In this document: positions 7,420 through 13,678 of the stretch, one piece after another | Numbering within the stretch: the first letter of the stretch is position 1 | How the letters are laid out: the number at the start of each line of letters is the position of its first letter | Position numbers and translations under genes: made by a program | The notes under the pieces: model-generated | Database searches by the model: none | What the model was told of the DNA's origin: nothing | The model's input: only the letters and a program-made list of their open reading frames with translations | DNA from: UKL13-2 sp040006575 | GTDB taxonomy: Bacteria; Pseudomonadota; Gammaproteobacteria; Burkholderiales; Usitatibacteraceae | DNA: 14,896 nt | Assembly: GCA_040006575.1 (NCBI GenBank) | Contig: JBDTWS010000104.1 | Span: 1-14,896, forward strand | Direction of reading: 5' to 3'

Positions 7420-7495
7420 AAATGTCTGTGAAACGGCGCGGTGCGCATCCTGTAAATACGACGTAAGCCTTTGTTTTTATTTAATGCGTGCAACT

Positions 7496-7511
7496 TGGCA
7501 CAGCGGTTGCA
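7496..7511 (+). promoter_or_regulatory. Sigma-54 promoter of the sRNA gene
   Basis: TGGCAC-AGCGG-TTGCA matches the sigma-54 consensus TGGCAC-N5-TTGCW in all specified bases, with GG at 7497-7498 and GC at 7509-7510. The start is expected 12 bases on, near 7522. A sigma-70 -10-like TATAGA at 7512-7517 would give nearly the same start but lacks a good -35. Overlapping sigma-54 and sigma-70 promoters with a common start are known for enterobacterial glmY. Confidence 0.8.
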
Positions 7512-7521
7512 TATAGATTCG

Positions 7522-7653
7522 CGAATGCTTGTGGATCGCCCTCCCTCCCTGGGCGCTTTGAAACCGGTTAGGTCCCCGGTCTTGAAGGTTCTCCTCCACG
7601 AGTATTCGAGAGTGCGCCTTCAGGGGTCGTCGAGAGACGGCCCCTAATTTTTT
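7522..7653 (+). ncRNA. Putative GlrR/sigma-54-controlled small RNA, about 132 nt
   Basis: The predicted transcript runs from about 7522 to the T-tract at 7653. Its first 14 bases (7522-7535) pair with 7595-7608 over 14 bp including two G-U pairs, so the closing helix begins exactly at the predicted start. Inside are a hairpin of CGCCC (7537-7541) with GGGCG (7551-7555), whose 9-base loop is UCCCUCCCU, and a second of ACCGG (7563-7567) with CCGGU (7576-7580). A further GAAGG (7584-7588) could pair with CCUUC (7617-7621) as a pseudoknot. No ORF of note lies inside. The C-rich loop could pair with Shine-Dalgarno sequences. It resembles neither GlmY nor GlmZ in sequence as far as I can judge. Existence is inferred from promoter, fold and terminator together. 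Confidence 0.75.
7622..7653 (+). terminator. Intrinsic terminator of the sRNA gene
   Basis: AGGGGTCGTC (7622-7631) pairs with GACGGCCCCT (7636-7645) over 10 bp with one G-U, closed by a GAGA loop, then AA and six T (7648-7653). On the opposite strand no T-tract follows the stem, so it should act on the + strand only. Confidence 0.88.
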
Positions 7654-7689
7654 GTGCCGACGCTTTTTTGCTATTCGGGAAAAACGAAC

Positions 7690-7884
7690 CTATTCGGCTT
7701 CGTCGATCCAGGCCATCTGGATGGCCTCCAGGATTTTTTCACCGGAGCGATCGGGCGCATCGTCGAATTCGGGCAGTGCGACCACCCACGCGTGCAGGTC
7801 GGTGAATCGGATCGTCTTCGGATCCACATCGGGATGCGCTTCCGCAAGTTGTATCGCGATCTCAAGGGTGTCGGTCCACTTCAT
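7690..7884 (-). CDS. iscX: IscX, small acidic Fe-S assembly adaptor
   Basis: A 64-residue acidic protein beginning MKWTDTLEIAIQLAEAHPDV and ending LEAIQMAWIDEAE, nearly the E. coli IscX (66 residues) along its whole length, including the conserved DPKTIRFTDLHAWV. IscX binds IscS and iron, competes with frataxin for the same surface on IscS, and modulates cluster assembly. It is the last gene of the operon. The start is ATG 7884, whose A is the last base of the fdx TGA (TGATG), so translation is coupled; the adjacent in-frame TTG at 7887 is not the start. No T-tract terminator is visible between it and the converging sRNA gene. Confidence 0.95.
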   Translation of the reverse strand: MKWTDTLEIAIQLAEAHPDVDPKTIRFTDLHAWVVALPEFDDAPDRSGEKILEAIQMAWIDEAE

Positions 7885-8222
7885 CAATGTGTCTCCCGCG
7901 CGTGATTGATGGTGTACTTCGGAATCTCGATCACCAGTTTTTCATTTCGCGTCTTGGCCTGGCACGACAGGCGCGAATTGGGCGTGAGGCCCCAGGCCAT
8001 GTCGAGCATGTCTTCCTCTTTTTCCTCGGCATCGTCGAGCGAGCCCAGGCCTTCACGCACGATCACGTGGCAGGTGGTGCACGCACACGATTTTTCGCAG
8101 GCGTGTTCGATCGCAATTCCGTTGCGCAGCAGCGCATCGCAAATCGATTCGCCAATCGGAGAATCGAATTCGGCGCCGGCGGGACAGAGGCTTTCGTGGG
8201 GCAATACTTTAATGGTTGTCAT
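7884..8222 (-). CDS. fdx: Isc-type [2Fe-2S] ferredoxin
   Basis: A 112-residue adrenodoxin-type ferredoxin that supplies electrons for cluster assembly on IscU. The [2Fe-2S] ligands are C42, C48, C51 in ACEKSCACTTC and C87 in RLSCQAK, the same numbering as E. coli Fdx; the additional C46 is also conserved there. The acidic stretch DDAEEKEEDMLD (63-74) is the usual partner-binding surface. Its ATG overlaps the hscA TGA by one base (TGATG), and its own stop overlaps the iscX start in the same way, so hscA, fdx and iscX are translationally coupled. Confidence 0.96.
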   Translation of the reverse strand: MTTIKVLPHESLCPAGAEFDSPIGESICDALLRNGIAIEHACEKSCACTTCHVIVREGLGSLDDAEEKEEDMLDMAWGLTPNSRLSCQAKTRNEKLVIEIPKYTINHARETH

Positions 8223-10090
8223 CAGATTTTCACGTCTTCAAGTTTTTTACCGCGCAGTGCATCGGCCACACTGCGGTCCATGCGCCGCGCCGCAAAATCT
8301 TCGGTCACCGTTGAAAGCTGGGCGATGGCGTCCTTGATGATGTGGTGATTGGCACCGGTTGCCGCAGCCGCAAGCGATTTCATGGCGGCCTCAATGGTCG
8401 TGCGTTCATCGCCGGACAACAGCGTCACACCGTCTTTAGCCAGCGCGGCCTGCAATGCTTCAATCATGCGCGCTGCATCCACGCGCTGTTCCGACAGCGC
8501 ACGCGCCTGCATGTCTTCATCGGCGTGACTGAAGCTGGCTTTGAGCATGTCGGCGATTTCAATGTCGCTGAGACCGTAGGAAGGTTTGACTTCAATGCGC
8601 GTTTCCACGCCACTTACTGTCTCGCGCGCCGAGACCGACAGCAATCCATCGGCATCGACCTGGAACATCACCTGGATGCGCGCCGCGCCGGCAACCATCG
8701 GCGGGATGCCGCGCAATTCAAAGCGGGCCAGTGAGCGGCAGTCTTTCACCAGTTCTCGCTCGCCCTGCACCACGTGAATCGCCATTGCAGTCTGGCCGTC
8801 CTTGAACGTGGTGAATTCCTGCGCGCGCGCCATCGGAATGGTCGAGTTGCGCGGGATGACTTTCTCCACCAAACCACCCATTGTCTCCAGTCCCAGTGAG
8901 AGCGGGATCACATCGAGCAGCAGCAAATCATCGGCCGCGCGATTACCGGCCAGGACGTTGGCCTGGATGGCAGCGCCCAGCGCGACGACCTTGTCCGGGT
9001 CGAGATTGTTGAGCGGCGTTTTGCCAAAGAAATCGGCGACCGCTTTCTGCACATGCGGCATGCGCGTGGCGCCACCGACCATGACGATGCCGTCGATATC
9101 GGCAATCGTGAGTTTTGCATCGCGCAGCGCTTTTTTTACCGGCTGCAATGTGCGTTGCACCAGCGCAGCCGTCATCGCCTGGAATTCCTGGCGCGAAAGT
9201 TTCAGGCGGAATTCCTGGCCGTACGACAGTGGCAGTGTCGCTTCGGCATTTTCCTGGGTCGTCAGCAGCTCTTTCACTTCGCGCGCTTTCATCAAGAGGC
9301 GTCGCGTATCGCGATGACTGGCCGAAGCGATGCCGTTGGCGTTACGCCAGTGCGCACCGATGGCCTGGTCAAAATCGTCGCCACCCAGCGATGAATCACC
9401 ATTGGTGGCAAGTACTTCAAAGATACCCTTGGCCAAACGCAGGATCGAAATATCGAAGGTCCCGCCGCCGAGGTCGAACACTGCGTAGGTGCCTTCGCTG
9501 GCGTTGTCGAGACCATACGCAACTGCTGCAGCCGTGGGCTCATTCAGCAATCGCAGCACATTGAGGCCGGCCAGGCGTGCTGCGTCGCGCGTGGCCTGGC
9601 GTTGCGCATCGTCGAAATAAGCGGGGACGGTGATCACCGCGCCGACCAGTTCGCCGGCGAGCGATTCTTCGGCCTGCACGCGCAATACCTTGAGTATTTC
9701 CGCTGACACGTCCACCGGCGATTTGACGCCCGCAGCCGTTTCAATTTTCACCATGCCGGGTGCATCGATAAATCGATACGGCAATGCGCCATAACGCGCG
9801 ACGTCGGCGATGCCACGGCCCATGAATCGCTTTACGGAAACGATGGTGTTTTCGGGATCGTCTGCCTGTGCCGCTTTAGCTATAGCGCCGACTGTCGCCG
9901 GGCCGGATTTTTCATAGCGGACCACCGAAGGCAACAGCAATGTGCCATCGTGATTGCGCAACACTTCCGCGACACCGCTCTTCACAGTAGCGACGAGCGA
10001 GTTTGTAGTGCCGAGATCAATCCCCACCGCCAGCCGGTGCTGGTGTGGTGCGGTGGCTTCACCGGGTTCAGCGATTTGCAAAAGTGCCAT
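8222..10090 (-). CDS. hscA: Fe-S assembly chaperone HscA (Hsp66)
   Basis: A 622-residue Hsp70-class ATPase specialised for IscU, to which it binds at LPPVK and promotes cluster transfer. The nucleotide-binding domain has GIDLGTTNS (23-31), VITVPAYF (152-159) and DLGGGTFD (206-213), with VGGATRMP further on. The substrate-binding domain follows from about residue 400 (DVIPLSLGLETMGG). The length is that of E. coli HscA (616), and the first 20 residues are the usual family extension. It starts 30 bases after hscB; I see no clear Shine-Dalgarno sequence in that gap. The end overlaps fdx by one base. Confidence 0.97.
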   Translation of the reverse strand: MALLQIAEPGEATAPHQHRLAVGIDLGTTNSLVATVKSGVAEVLRNHDGTLLLPSVVRYEKSGPATVGAIAKAAQADDPENTIVSVKRFMGRGIADVARYGALPYRFIDAPGMVKIETAAGVKSPVDVSAEILKVLRVQAEESLAGELVGAVITVPAYFDDAQRQATRDAARLAGLNVLRLLNEPTAAAVAYGLDNASEGTYAVFDLGGGTFDISILRLAKGIFEVLATNGDSSLGGDDFDQAIGAHWRNANGIASASHRDTRRLLMKAREVKELLTTQENAEATLPLSYGQEFRLKLSRQEFQAMTAALVQRTLQPVKKALRDAKLTIADIDGIVMVGGATRMPHVQKAVADFFGKTPLNNLDPDKVVALGAAIQANVLAGNRAADDLLLLDVIPLSLGLETMGGLVEKVIPRNSTIPMARAQEFTTFKDGQTAMAIHVVQGERELVKDCRSLARFELRGIPPMVAGAARIQVMFQVDADGLLSVSARETVSGVETRIEVKPSYGLSDIEIADMLKASFSHADEDMQARALSEQRVDAARMIEALQAALAKDGVTLLSGDERTTIEAAMKSLAAAATGANHHIIKDAIAQLSTVTEDFAARRMDRSVADALRGKKLEDVKI

Positions 10091-10120
10091 GTCGGTTGTC
10101 TTGGTTTCTTGGTCGGGCGG

Positions 10121-10654
10121 TCAGGCCGTTATTACTTCGAACGCTTCATCGATTTCCTCGCCCAGCTTTTCGAGGAAACGCAGTTTGCGAACCGTCAAGC
10201 GCGCATCAGGCAGTGCAGCGGACATCGAGAGTTGCTGCGCCAGTTTTTCGAATAATGATTTCTCTTCCGCAATGCGCTGCGCGGCAAGTTCATCCAGCTT
10301 CGGTTCATCGCGTGCGGCTTTCGCGTCAACCACCGCTTCGCGCCATTCCATCTGCTGCTCGAGAAATTCGATGGGCATCGCGGTATTCGATTCTTCCTCG
10401 GTCTCGATGCCATTGATGTGCAGGAAATATCTTCCGCGCTTCAAGGGCGACTTCAACGTCAGGTAACCCTCGTTGGCGCGCGTGGCCCACTGCGCGGCCA
10501 GGCGCTTCTCGGCATCGCTGGCGGCGGCAAATCGATCCGGGTGCACTTCACGCTGAAGGTCGCGATACGCGCGCTCCAGCGCTGCCACGTCGATATCGAA
10601 CGATACCGGCAACGCGAACAACTCGAAATGGTTCCTGCTGAAGTCGGCATTCAT
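10121..10654 (-). CDS. hscB: Fe-S assembly co-chaperone HscB (Hsc20)
   Basis: A 177-residue J-domain protein that delivers IscU to HscA and stimulates its ATPase. The N-terminal J domain opens NHFELFALPVSFDID and has the essential HPD at residues 38-40 (REVHPDRFA). The C-terminal part (about 95-177) is the helical IscU-binding domain, with FLEQQMEWREAV. It lies 123 bases after iscA, the widest gap within the operon, and an intrinsic-terminator-like hairpin ends only about a dozen bases before its ATG. No Shine-Dalgarno sequence is evident in the remaining leader, so its translation may be modest. Confidence 0.96.
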   Translation of the reverse strand: MNADFSRNHFELFALPVSFDIDVAALERAYRDLQREVHPDRFAAASDAEKRLAAQWATRANEGYLTLKSPLKRGRYFLHINGIETEEESNTAMPIEFLEQQMEWREAVVDAKAARDEPKLDELAAQRIAEEKSLFEKLAQQLSMSAALPDARLTVRKLRFLEKLGEEIDEAFEVITA

Positions 10655-10666
10655 AACTTGTTCGTG

Positions 10667-10693
10667 AAAAAGGGCGACGTTTTTGTCGCCCTT
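10667..10693 (-). terminator. Terminator-like hairpin between iscA and hscB
   Basis: Read on the - strand, AAGGGCGAC (10693-10685) pairs perfectly with GTCGCCCTT (10678-10670), loop AAAAAC, and TTT follows directly so that the run is five T. This has the form of an intrinsic terminator inside the isc operon, after the scaffold genes and before hscB-hscA-fdx-iscX. It may act as a partial terminator, or its stem may protect the 3' end of an iscRSUA transcript. Confidence 0.7.
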
Positions 10694-10777
10694 GCTTTGC
10701 GCGCCACCGGCTGGGGAGGCGCTCTTGCTTTCCGCCCCGTCGAATGTGGCCGTGGAGGTCGTGGCGCTACGAGGGAA

Positions 10778-11101
10778 CTAAACGTTGAAGCTCTCGCCGC
10801 AACCGCATTTATCTTTTTCCTGCGGATTGTTGAACTTGAATCCTTCGTTCAATCCTTCGCGCACAAAATCGAGCTCGGTTCCGTCGATGTAAACCAGGCT
10901 TTTCGGATCGACAAACACTTTCACGCCGTGGCTTTCAAACGTCTGGTCTTCATCACCGGCCGCATCCACAAACTCAAGCTTGTATGCCATGCCCGAACAT
11001 CCCGTCGTGCGCACGCCGAAACGCACGCCGACGCCTTTGCCGCGCTTGGTGAGATAGTTCTGCACGTGCTGGGCCGCGCGATCGGTAAGTGTGATGGCCA
11101 T
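10778..11101 (-). CDS. iscA: A-type Fe-S carrier IscA
   Basis: A 107-residue A-type carrier that accepts clusters or iron and passes them on, mainly to [4Fe-4S] apoproteins. The three ligand cysteines are C35 in TTGCSGMAY and C99/C101 in the C-terminal CGCGESFNV, exactly as in E. coli IscA. It is separated from iscU by 2 bases. It is distinguished from ErpA and SufA mainly by its place inside the isc operon and its length. The upstream ribosome site is weak (GGA about 7 bases before the ATG), so coupling to iscU is likely. Confidence 0.95.
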   Translation of the reverse strand: MAITLTDRAAQHVQNYLTKRGKGVGVRFGVRTTGCSGMAYKLEFVDAAGDEDQTFESHGVKVFVDPKSLVYIDGTELDFVREGLNEGFKFNNPQEKDKCGCGESFNV

Positions 11102-11103
11102 GA

Positions 11104-11511
11104 TTATTCCGCCGCTTCTTTCAATACGTTACCGTTATGCCGCGATTTGTAATCGGCAATGGCCGCCTTGATCGCATCTTCGGCCAGGATCGAGCAGTGG
11201 ATTTTCACCGGCGGCAATGCCAGCTCTTCTGCGATCTGCGTGTTCTTGATGCTGCCGGCTTCGTCGATCGATTTGCCCTTCACCCACTCGGTGACGAGCG
11301 AAGACGACGCAATAGCCGAACCGCAGCCGTAGGTCTTGAATTTTGCGTCCTGGATGATGCCGTCCGGACCGACCTTGATCTGCAGCTTCATTACGTCGCC
11401 GCAGGCCGGCGCGCCGACCATGCCGGTCGCAACACCTTCTTCATCCTTGCCGAACGAGCCTACGTTGCGCGGATTTTCGTAATGATCGATAACTTTTTCT
11501 GAGTAAGCCAT
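11104..11511 (-). CDS. iscU: Fe-S cluster scaffold IscU
   Basis: A 135-residue scaffold on which IscS, ferredoxin and iron build [2Fe-2S] clusters. The ligands are C37 (GAPACGD), D39, C63 (YGCGSA), H105 and C106 (KIHCS), with the same numbering as E. coli. The HscA recognition motif LPPVK is at 99-103. A strong ribosome-binding site AGGAG sits 7 bases before the ATG, in contrast to its neighbours, which suits the high amount needed of the scaffold. The gap to iscS is 36 bases. Confidence 0.98.
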   Translation of the reverse strand: MAYSEKVIDHYENPRNVGSFGKDEEGVATGMVGAPACGDVMKLQIKVGPDGIIQDAKFKTYGCGSAIASSSLVTEWVKGKSIDEAGSIKNTQIAEELALPPVKIHCSILAEDAIKAAIADYKSRHNGNVLKEAAE

Positions 11512-11547
11512 GATTCAACTCCTGGTTGAGCGTCGGGACGCATGCAA

Positions 11548-12756
11548 TTAATGTGCGGCCCATTGAACGGTGCTGAGGTCAACACCATCCTTGTACATTT
11601 CCCACAACGGCGACATATCACGCAATTTCTGGATGCGCTCTTTTAATAACTTGATGGCGAAATCCACATCGGCCTCGGTCGTGAAGCGGCCAATTGTAAA
11701 GCGAATCGAGCTGTGCGCGAGTTCATCGTTGCGACCCAGCGCGCGCAATACGTACGAGGGTTCCAGCGAGGCAGACGTACACGCGGAACCGGACGACACC
11801 GCCAGCTCCTTGATGCCCATGATGAGCGATTCGCCTTCAACAAAATTAAAGCTGACGTTGAGGTTGTGCGGCACACGGTGATCGAGATCGCCGTTGACAT
11901 AAACCTCTTCCATGTCCTTGATGCCGTTGAGCAGGCGATCGCGCAACATGCGGATGCGTTCGTTCTCGGTCTGCATTTCCAGGCGCGCGATACGGAACGC
12001 TTCGCCCATGCCGACGATCTGGTGTGTTGCCAGCGTGCCTGAGCGGAAGCCGCGCTCATGACCGCCACCATGCATTTGCGCCTCGAGGCGGATACGCGGC
12101 TTGCGGCGCACGAACAAGGCGCCCATGCCTTTCGGGCCGTAGGTCTTGTGTGCGGAAAAACTCATCAGGTCGACCTTGAGCGCCTGCAGATCCACTACCA
12201 CTTTGCCGGTGGCCTGCGCGGCGTCAACGTGAAAAATGATTCCTTTCTCACGGCAGAATTCACCGATTTCAGCGATGGACTGGATCACGCCGATTTCATT
12301 GTTGACGAACATGATCGAGACCAGGATCGTATCGGGGCGGACCGCCGCCTTGAACACATCCATGTCGATGAGCCCATCATCTTTCACGTCAAGGTAGGTC
12401 GCTTCAAAGCCCTGGCGCTCAAGTTCACGCACCGTATCCAGCGTCGCCTTGTGCTCCGTTTTCACGGTGATGATGTGCTTACCCTTGGTCTTGTAGAAAT
12501 TGGCCGCACCCTTCAACGCCAGGTTGATCGACTCGGTGGCGCCTGACGTCCAGACAATTTCCTTGGCATCGCAATGCACCAGCTTCGCGACTTCCTCACG
12601 CGCATTTTCAACGGCCTCTTCCGCCGTCCAGCCATAGCTGTGGCTGCGTGACGCGGGATTACCAAACTCTTCAGTCAGGTAGGGAATCATTTTCTGCGCG
12701 ACGCGTGGGTCAACGGGAGTGGTCGCGGAGTAATCGAGATAGATCGGCTGTTTCAT
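11548..12756 (-). CDS. iscS: Cysteine desulfurase IscS
   Basis: A 402-residue PLP enzyme that converts cysteine to alanine and carries the sulfur as a persulfide for Fe-S clusters, tRNA thiolation and cofactors. PLP is held by K204 in SFSAHKTYGPKG; H102 stacks on the cofactor. The mobile-loop nucleophile is C326 in SSGSACTSAS. The length and these positions are offset by two from E. coli IscS (404 residues), so the protein is complete. It is in the group I (IscS/NifS) class by its long active loop. The start ATG lies 13 bases after iscR in an AU-rich leader with no visible Shine-Dalgarno sequence, which points to coupling with iscR or to post-transcriptional control. Confidence 0.98.
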   Translation of the reverse strand: MKQPIYLDYSATTPVDPRVAQKMIPYLTEEFGNPASRSHSYGWTAEEAVENAREEVAKLVHCDAKEIVWTSGATESINLALKGAANFYKTKGKHIITVKTEHKATLDTVRELERQGFEATYLDVKDDGLIDMDVFKAAVRPDTILVSIMFVNNEIGVIQSIAEIGEFCREKGIIFHVDAAQATGKVVVDLQALKVDLMSFSAHKTYGPKGMGALFVRRKPRIRLEAQMHGGGHERGFRSGTLATHQIVGMGEAFRIARLEMQTENERIRMLRDRLLNGIKDMEEVYVNGDLDHRVPHNLNVSFNFVEGESLIMGIKELAVSSGSACTSASLEPSYVLRALGRNDELAHSSIRFTIGRFTTEADVDFAIKLLKERIQKLRDMSPLWEMYKDGVDLSTVQWAAH

Positions 12757-12769
12757 ATTCGTATATTGA

Positions 12770-13270
12770 TTAGACAGATACGGGTTTATCGAGATGAATC
12801 TGGCGCTTGGATTGACCGGCGCGCAGCTTGACCACGCTGGAGCCGCCGGGGGTGGGCTTGGCGCGCTGCTGCTCGACCAGGTCGGACAACTTCACACCGG
12901 CGAGATACGAGATCACCGTGTCGTTCAGGCTTTCCCACAGGTCGTGCGTCATGCAGCGGCGGTCGCCCGCGCAATTTTCCTTGCCTTCACACTGGCGGGA
13001 ATCGATGGGTTCTTCGACGGCGATGATGATGTCGGCCACGCTCAACAAGTCGGTGCTGCGCGCCAAATGGTAGCCGCCACCGGGACCGCGCACGCTCTCC
13101 ACCAGGTTGCCGCGGCGCAGCTTGCCGAACAGCTGCTCAAGATAGGAGAGCGAAATTTTCTGGCGCTCGCTGATGCTGGCCAGCGCCACCGGGCCTTTGC
13201 CCGTGCCGGTATTCAGCGCCAAGTCCAGCATGGCGGTGACGGCAAAACGTCCTTTGGTGGTCAGTCTCAT
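12770..13270 (-). CDS. iscR: Fe-S-sensing Rrf2 regulator IscR
   Basis: A 166-residue Rrf2-family transcription factor that represses the isc operon when it carries a [2Fe-2S] cluster. The winged helix is at the N-terminus (MRLTTKGRFAVTAMLDLALN; recognition region about 38-60, LSYLEQLFGKLRRGNLVESV). The cluster ligands are C94, C100, C106 and probably H109, the E. coli C92/C98/C104/H107 set shifted by two. ATG 13270 has GAGG 6 bases upstream. The gene has its own promoter about 100 bases upstream with two IscR type 1 sites, so autorepression is expected. Confidence 0.97.
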   Translation of the reverse strand: MRLTTKGRFAVTAMLDLALNTGTGKGPVALASISERQKISLSYLEQLFGKLRRGNLVESVRGPGGGYHLARSTDLLSVADIIIAVEEPIDSRQCEGKENCAGDRRCMTHDLWESLNDTVISYLAGVKLSDLVEQQRAKPTPGGSSVVKLRAGQSKRQIHLDKPVSV

Positions 13271-13352
13271 TGCTACCTCATGCGCCTCGTTTGTGCCTCA
13301 TATGTGGCCAGTTTCAGGTTTTTGCCTAGCCCGGAACATAGTCCAAAAAGTT

Positions 13353-13377
13353 AAACCCGACAAAACAACTCAAGTAT
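13353..13377. promoter_or_regulatory. IscR type 1 site A (over the -10/start region)
   Basis: Aligned with the E. coli type 1 consensus (ATASYYGAC, seven-base centre, GTCRRSTAT), 20 of 25 positions agree, including CCCGAC on the left and CAAGTAT on the right. It overlaps the first bases of the -10 hexamer of the isc promoter and the predicted start, so bound IscR would block transcription. Confidence 0.65.
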
Positions 13378-13401
13378 ATTAAACCCGAGTGGATTTATCA
13401 A
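13366..13401 (-). promoter_or_regulatory. Sigma-70 promoter of the isc operon
   Basis: On the - strand, -35 TTGATA (13401-13396), a 17-base spacer and -10 TATACT (13378-13373): five of six consensus bases in each box. Transcription should begin near 13366 and give a leader of about 96 bases before iscR. A second, weaker pair TTGTCG-17-TATGTT lies just downstream. Confidence 0.75.
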
Positions 13402-13405
13402 CTAT
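13381..13405. promoter_or_regulatory. IscR type 1 site B (over the spacer and -35)
   Basis: 20 of 25 positions agree with the type 1 consensus, with AAACCCGA on the left and TCAACTAT on the right. It starts 28 bases after site A in the same register and covers the -35 box and most of the spacer. Two tandem type 1 sites at the isc promoter are also the E. coli arrangement. Confidence 0.65.
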
Positions 13406-13457
13406 ATGAGGGAGATAAAGCGTTTCTCAAGGACGGGGTTTGGAACGGGAAGTCCAT

Positions 13458-13521
13458 ATCTGGCGCGGCTTGCCAGCCATTTTCGGCCTGTAGGTCTCGC
13501 CAGCTCTTGAGTTTACTTTCC
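13458..13521 (+). repeat. Dispersed imperfect repeat, copy B
   Basis: Second copy of the element at 2041-2102. The identical 18-base core is at 13473-13490, flanked by TGGCG and CGCCA arms (13461-13465, 13498-13502) that are partly conserved in the other copy. It lies between the isc promoter and the 3' end of cysE. Confidence 0.55.
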
Positions 13522-13559
13522 AGAGTGGCGTTTCAAGGCGCACGGGGCGACAATTAGAA

Positions 13560-13667
13560 CCCCGTCGTCCACGCAAAGACGGGGACCCAGCGGCGTTTGC
13601 CCGCGCGGCGCGATTTTCAACGAAGGACGATGGGTTCCCGCTTAGCTTAGTTAAGTAACTAAACGGG
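13560..13667. repeat. REP-like pair of palindromes in opposite orientation
   Basis: Unit 1: CCCCGTC (13560-13566) and GACGGGG (13578-13584), 7-bp stem, followed by ACCCAG. Unit 2, read on the - strand: CCCGTTTAG (13667-13659) and CTAAGCGGG (13645-13637), 9-bp stem with one G-U, followed by AACCCATCGTC. The shared stem type and the GGGRACCCA tail, facing each other, resemble a BIME of REP elements. Unit 2 begins 12 bases after the cysE stop and may protect that mRNA end. No T-tract is present, and no REP-associated transposase is in the window. Confidence 0.5.
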
Positions 13668-13678
13668 GACGACAGCGA

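Larger units (their letters stand above)
7283..7689. other. glrR-iscX intergenic region
   Basis: This 407-base gap carries the two enhancers, the IHF site, the sigma-54 promoter, the sRNA gene and its terminator, all on the + strand. The last 36 bases before the iscX stop hold two T/A-rich runs but no hairpin that would terminate the isc operon. Confidence 0.7.
13271..13678. other. cysE-iscR intergenic region
   Basis: This 408-base gap holds, from iscR outward: the iscR leader, the isc promoter with two IscR sites (13353-13405), repeat copy B (13458-13521) and the REP-like pair (13560-13667). I see no coding frame or further RNA gene in it. Confidence 0.7.

Noticed and set aside
7522..7653. 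6S RNA, tmRNA or RNase P RNA as the identity of the sRNA gene
   Set aside because: It is too short for tmRNA and RNase P RNA and lacks the long open-bubble rod of 6S RNA; a sigma-54 promoter would also be unusual for them.
7652..8348. Overlapping + strand frames of 80-150 codons opposite iscX, fdx and hscA
   Set aside because: They are antisense to clearly identified genes, lack ribosome-binding sites and resemble no family.
8349..8362. TTGGCAC...GGTTGC inside hscA as a sigma-54 promoter
   Set aside because: The gap between the blocks is 3 bases rather than 5 and the site is deep within a coding region with no gene to drive on the + strand.
13560..13667. CRISPR array or terminator in the cysE-iscR gap
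   Set aside because: There are only two palindromic units in opposite orientation, no regular spacers, and no T-tract after either stem.
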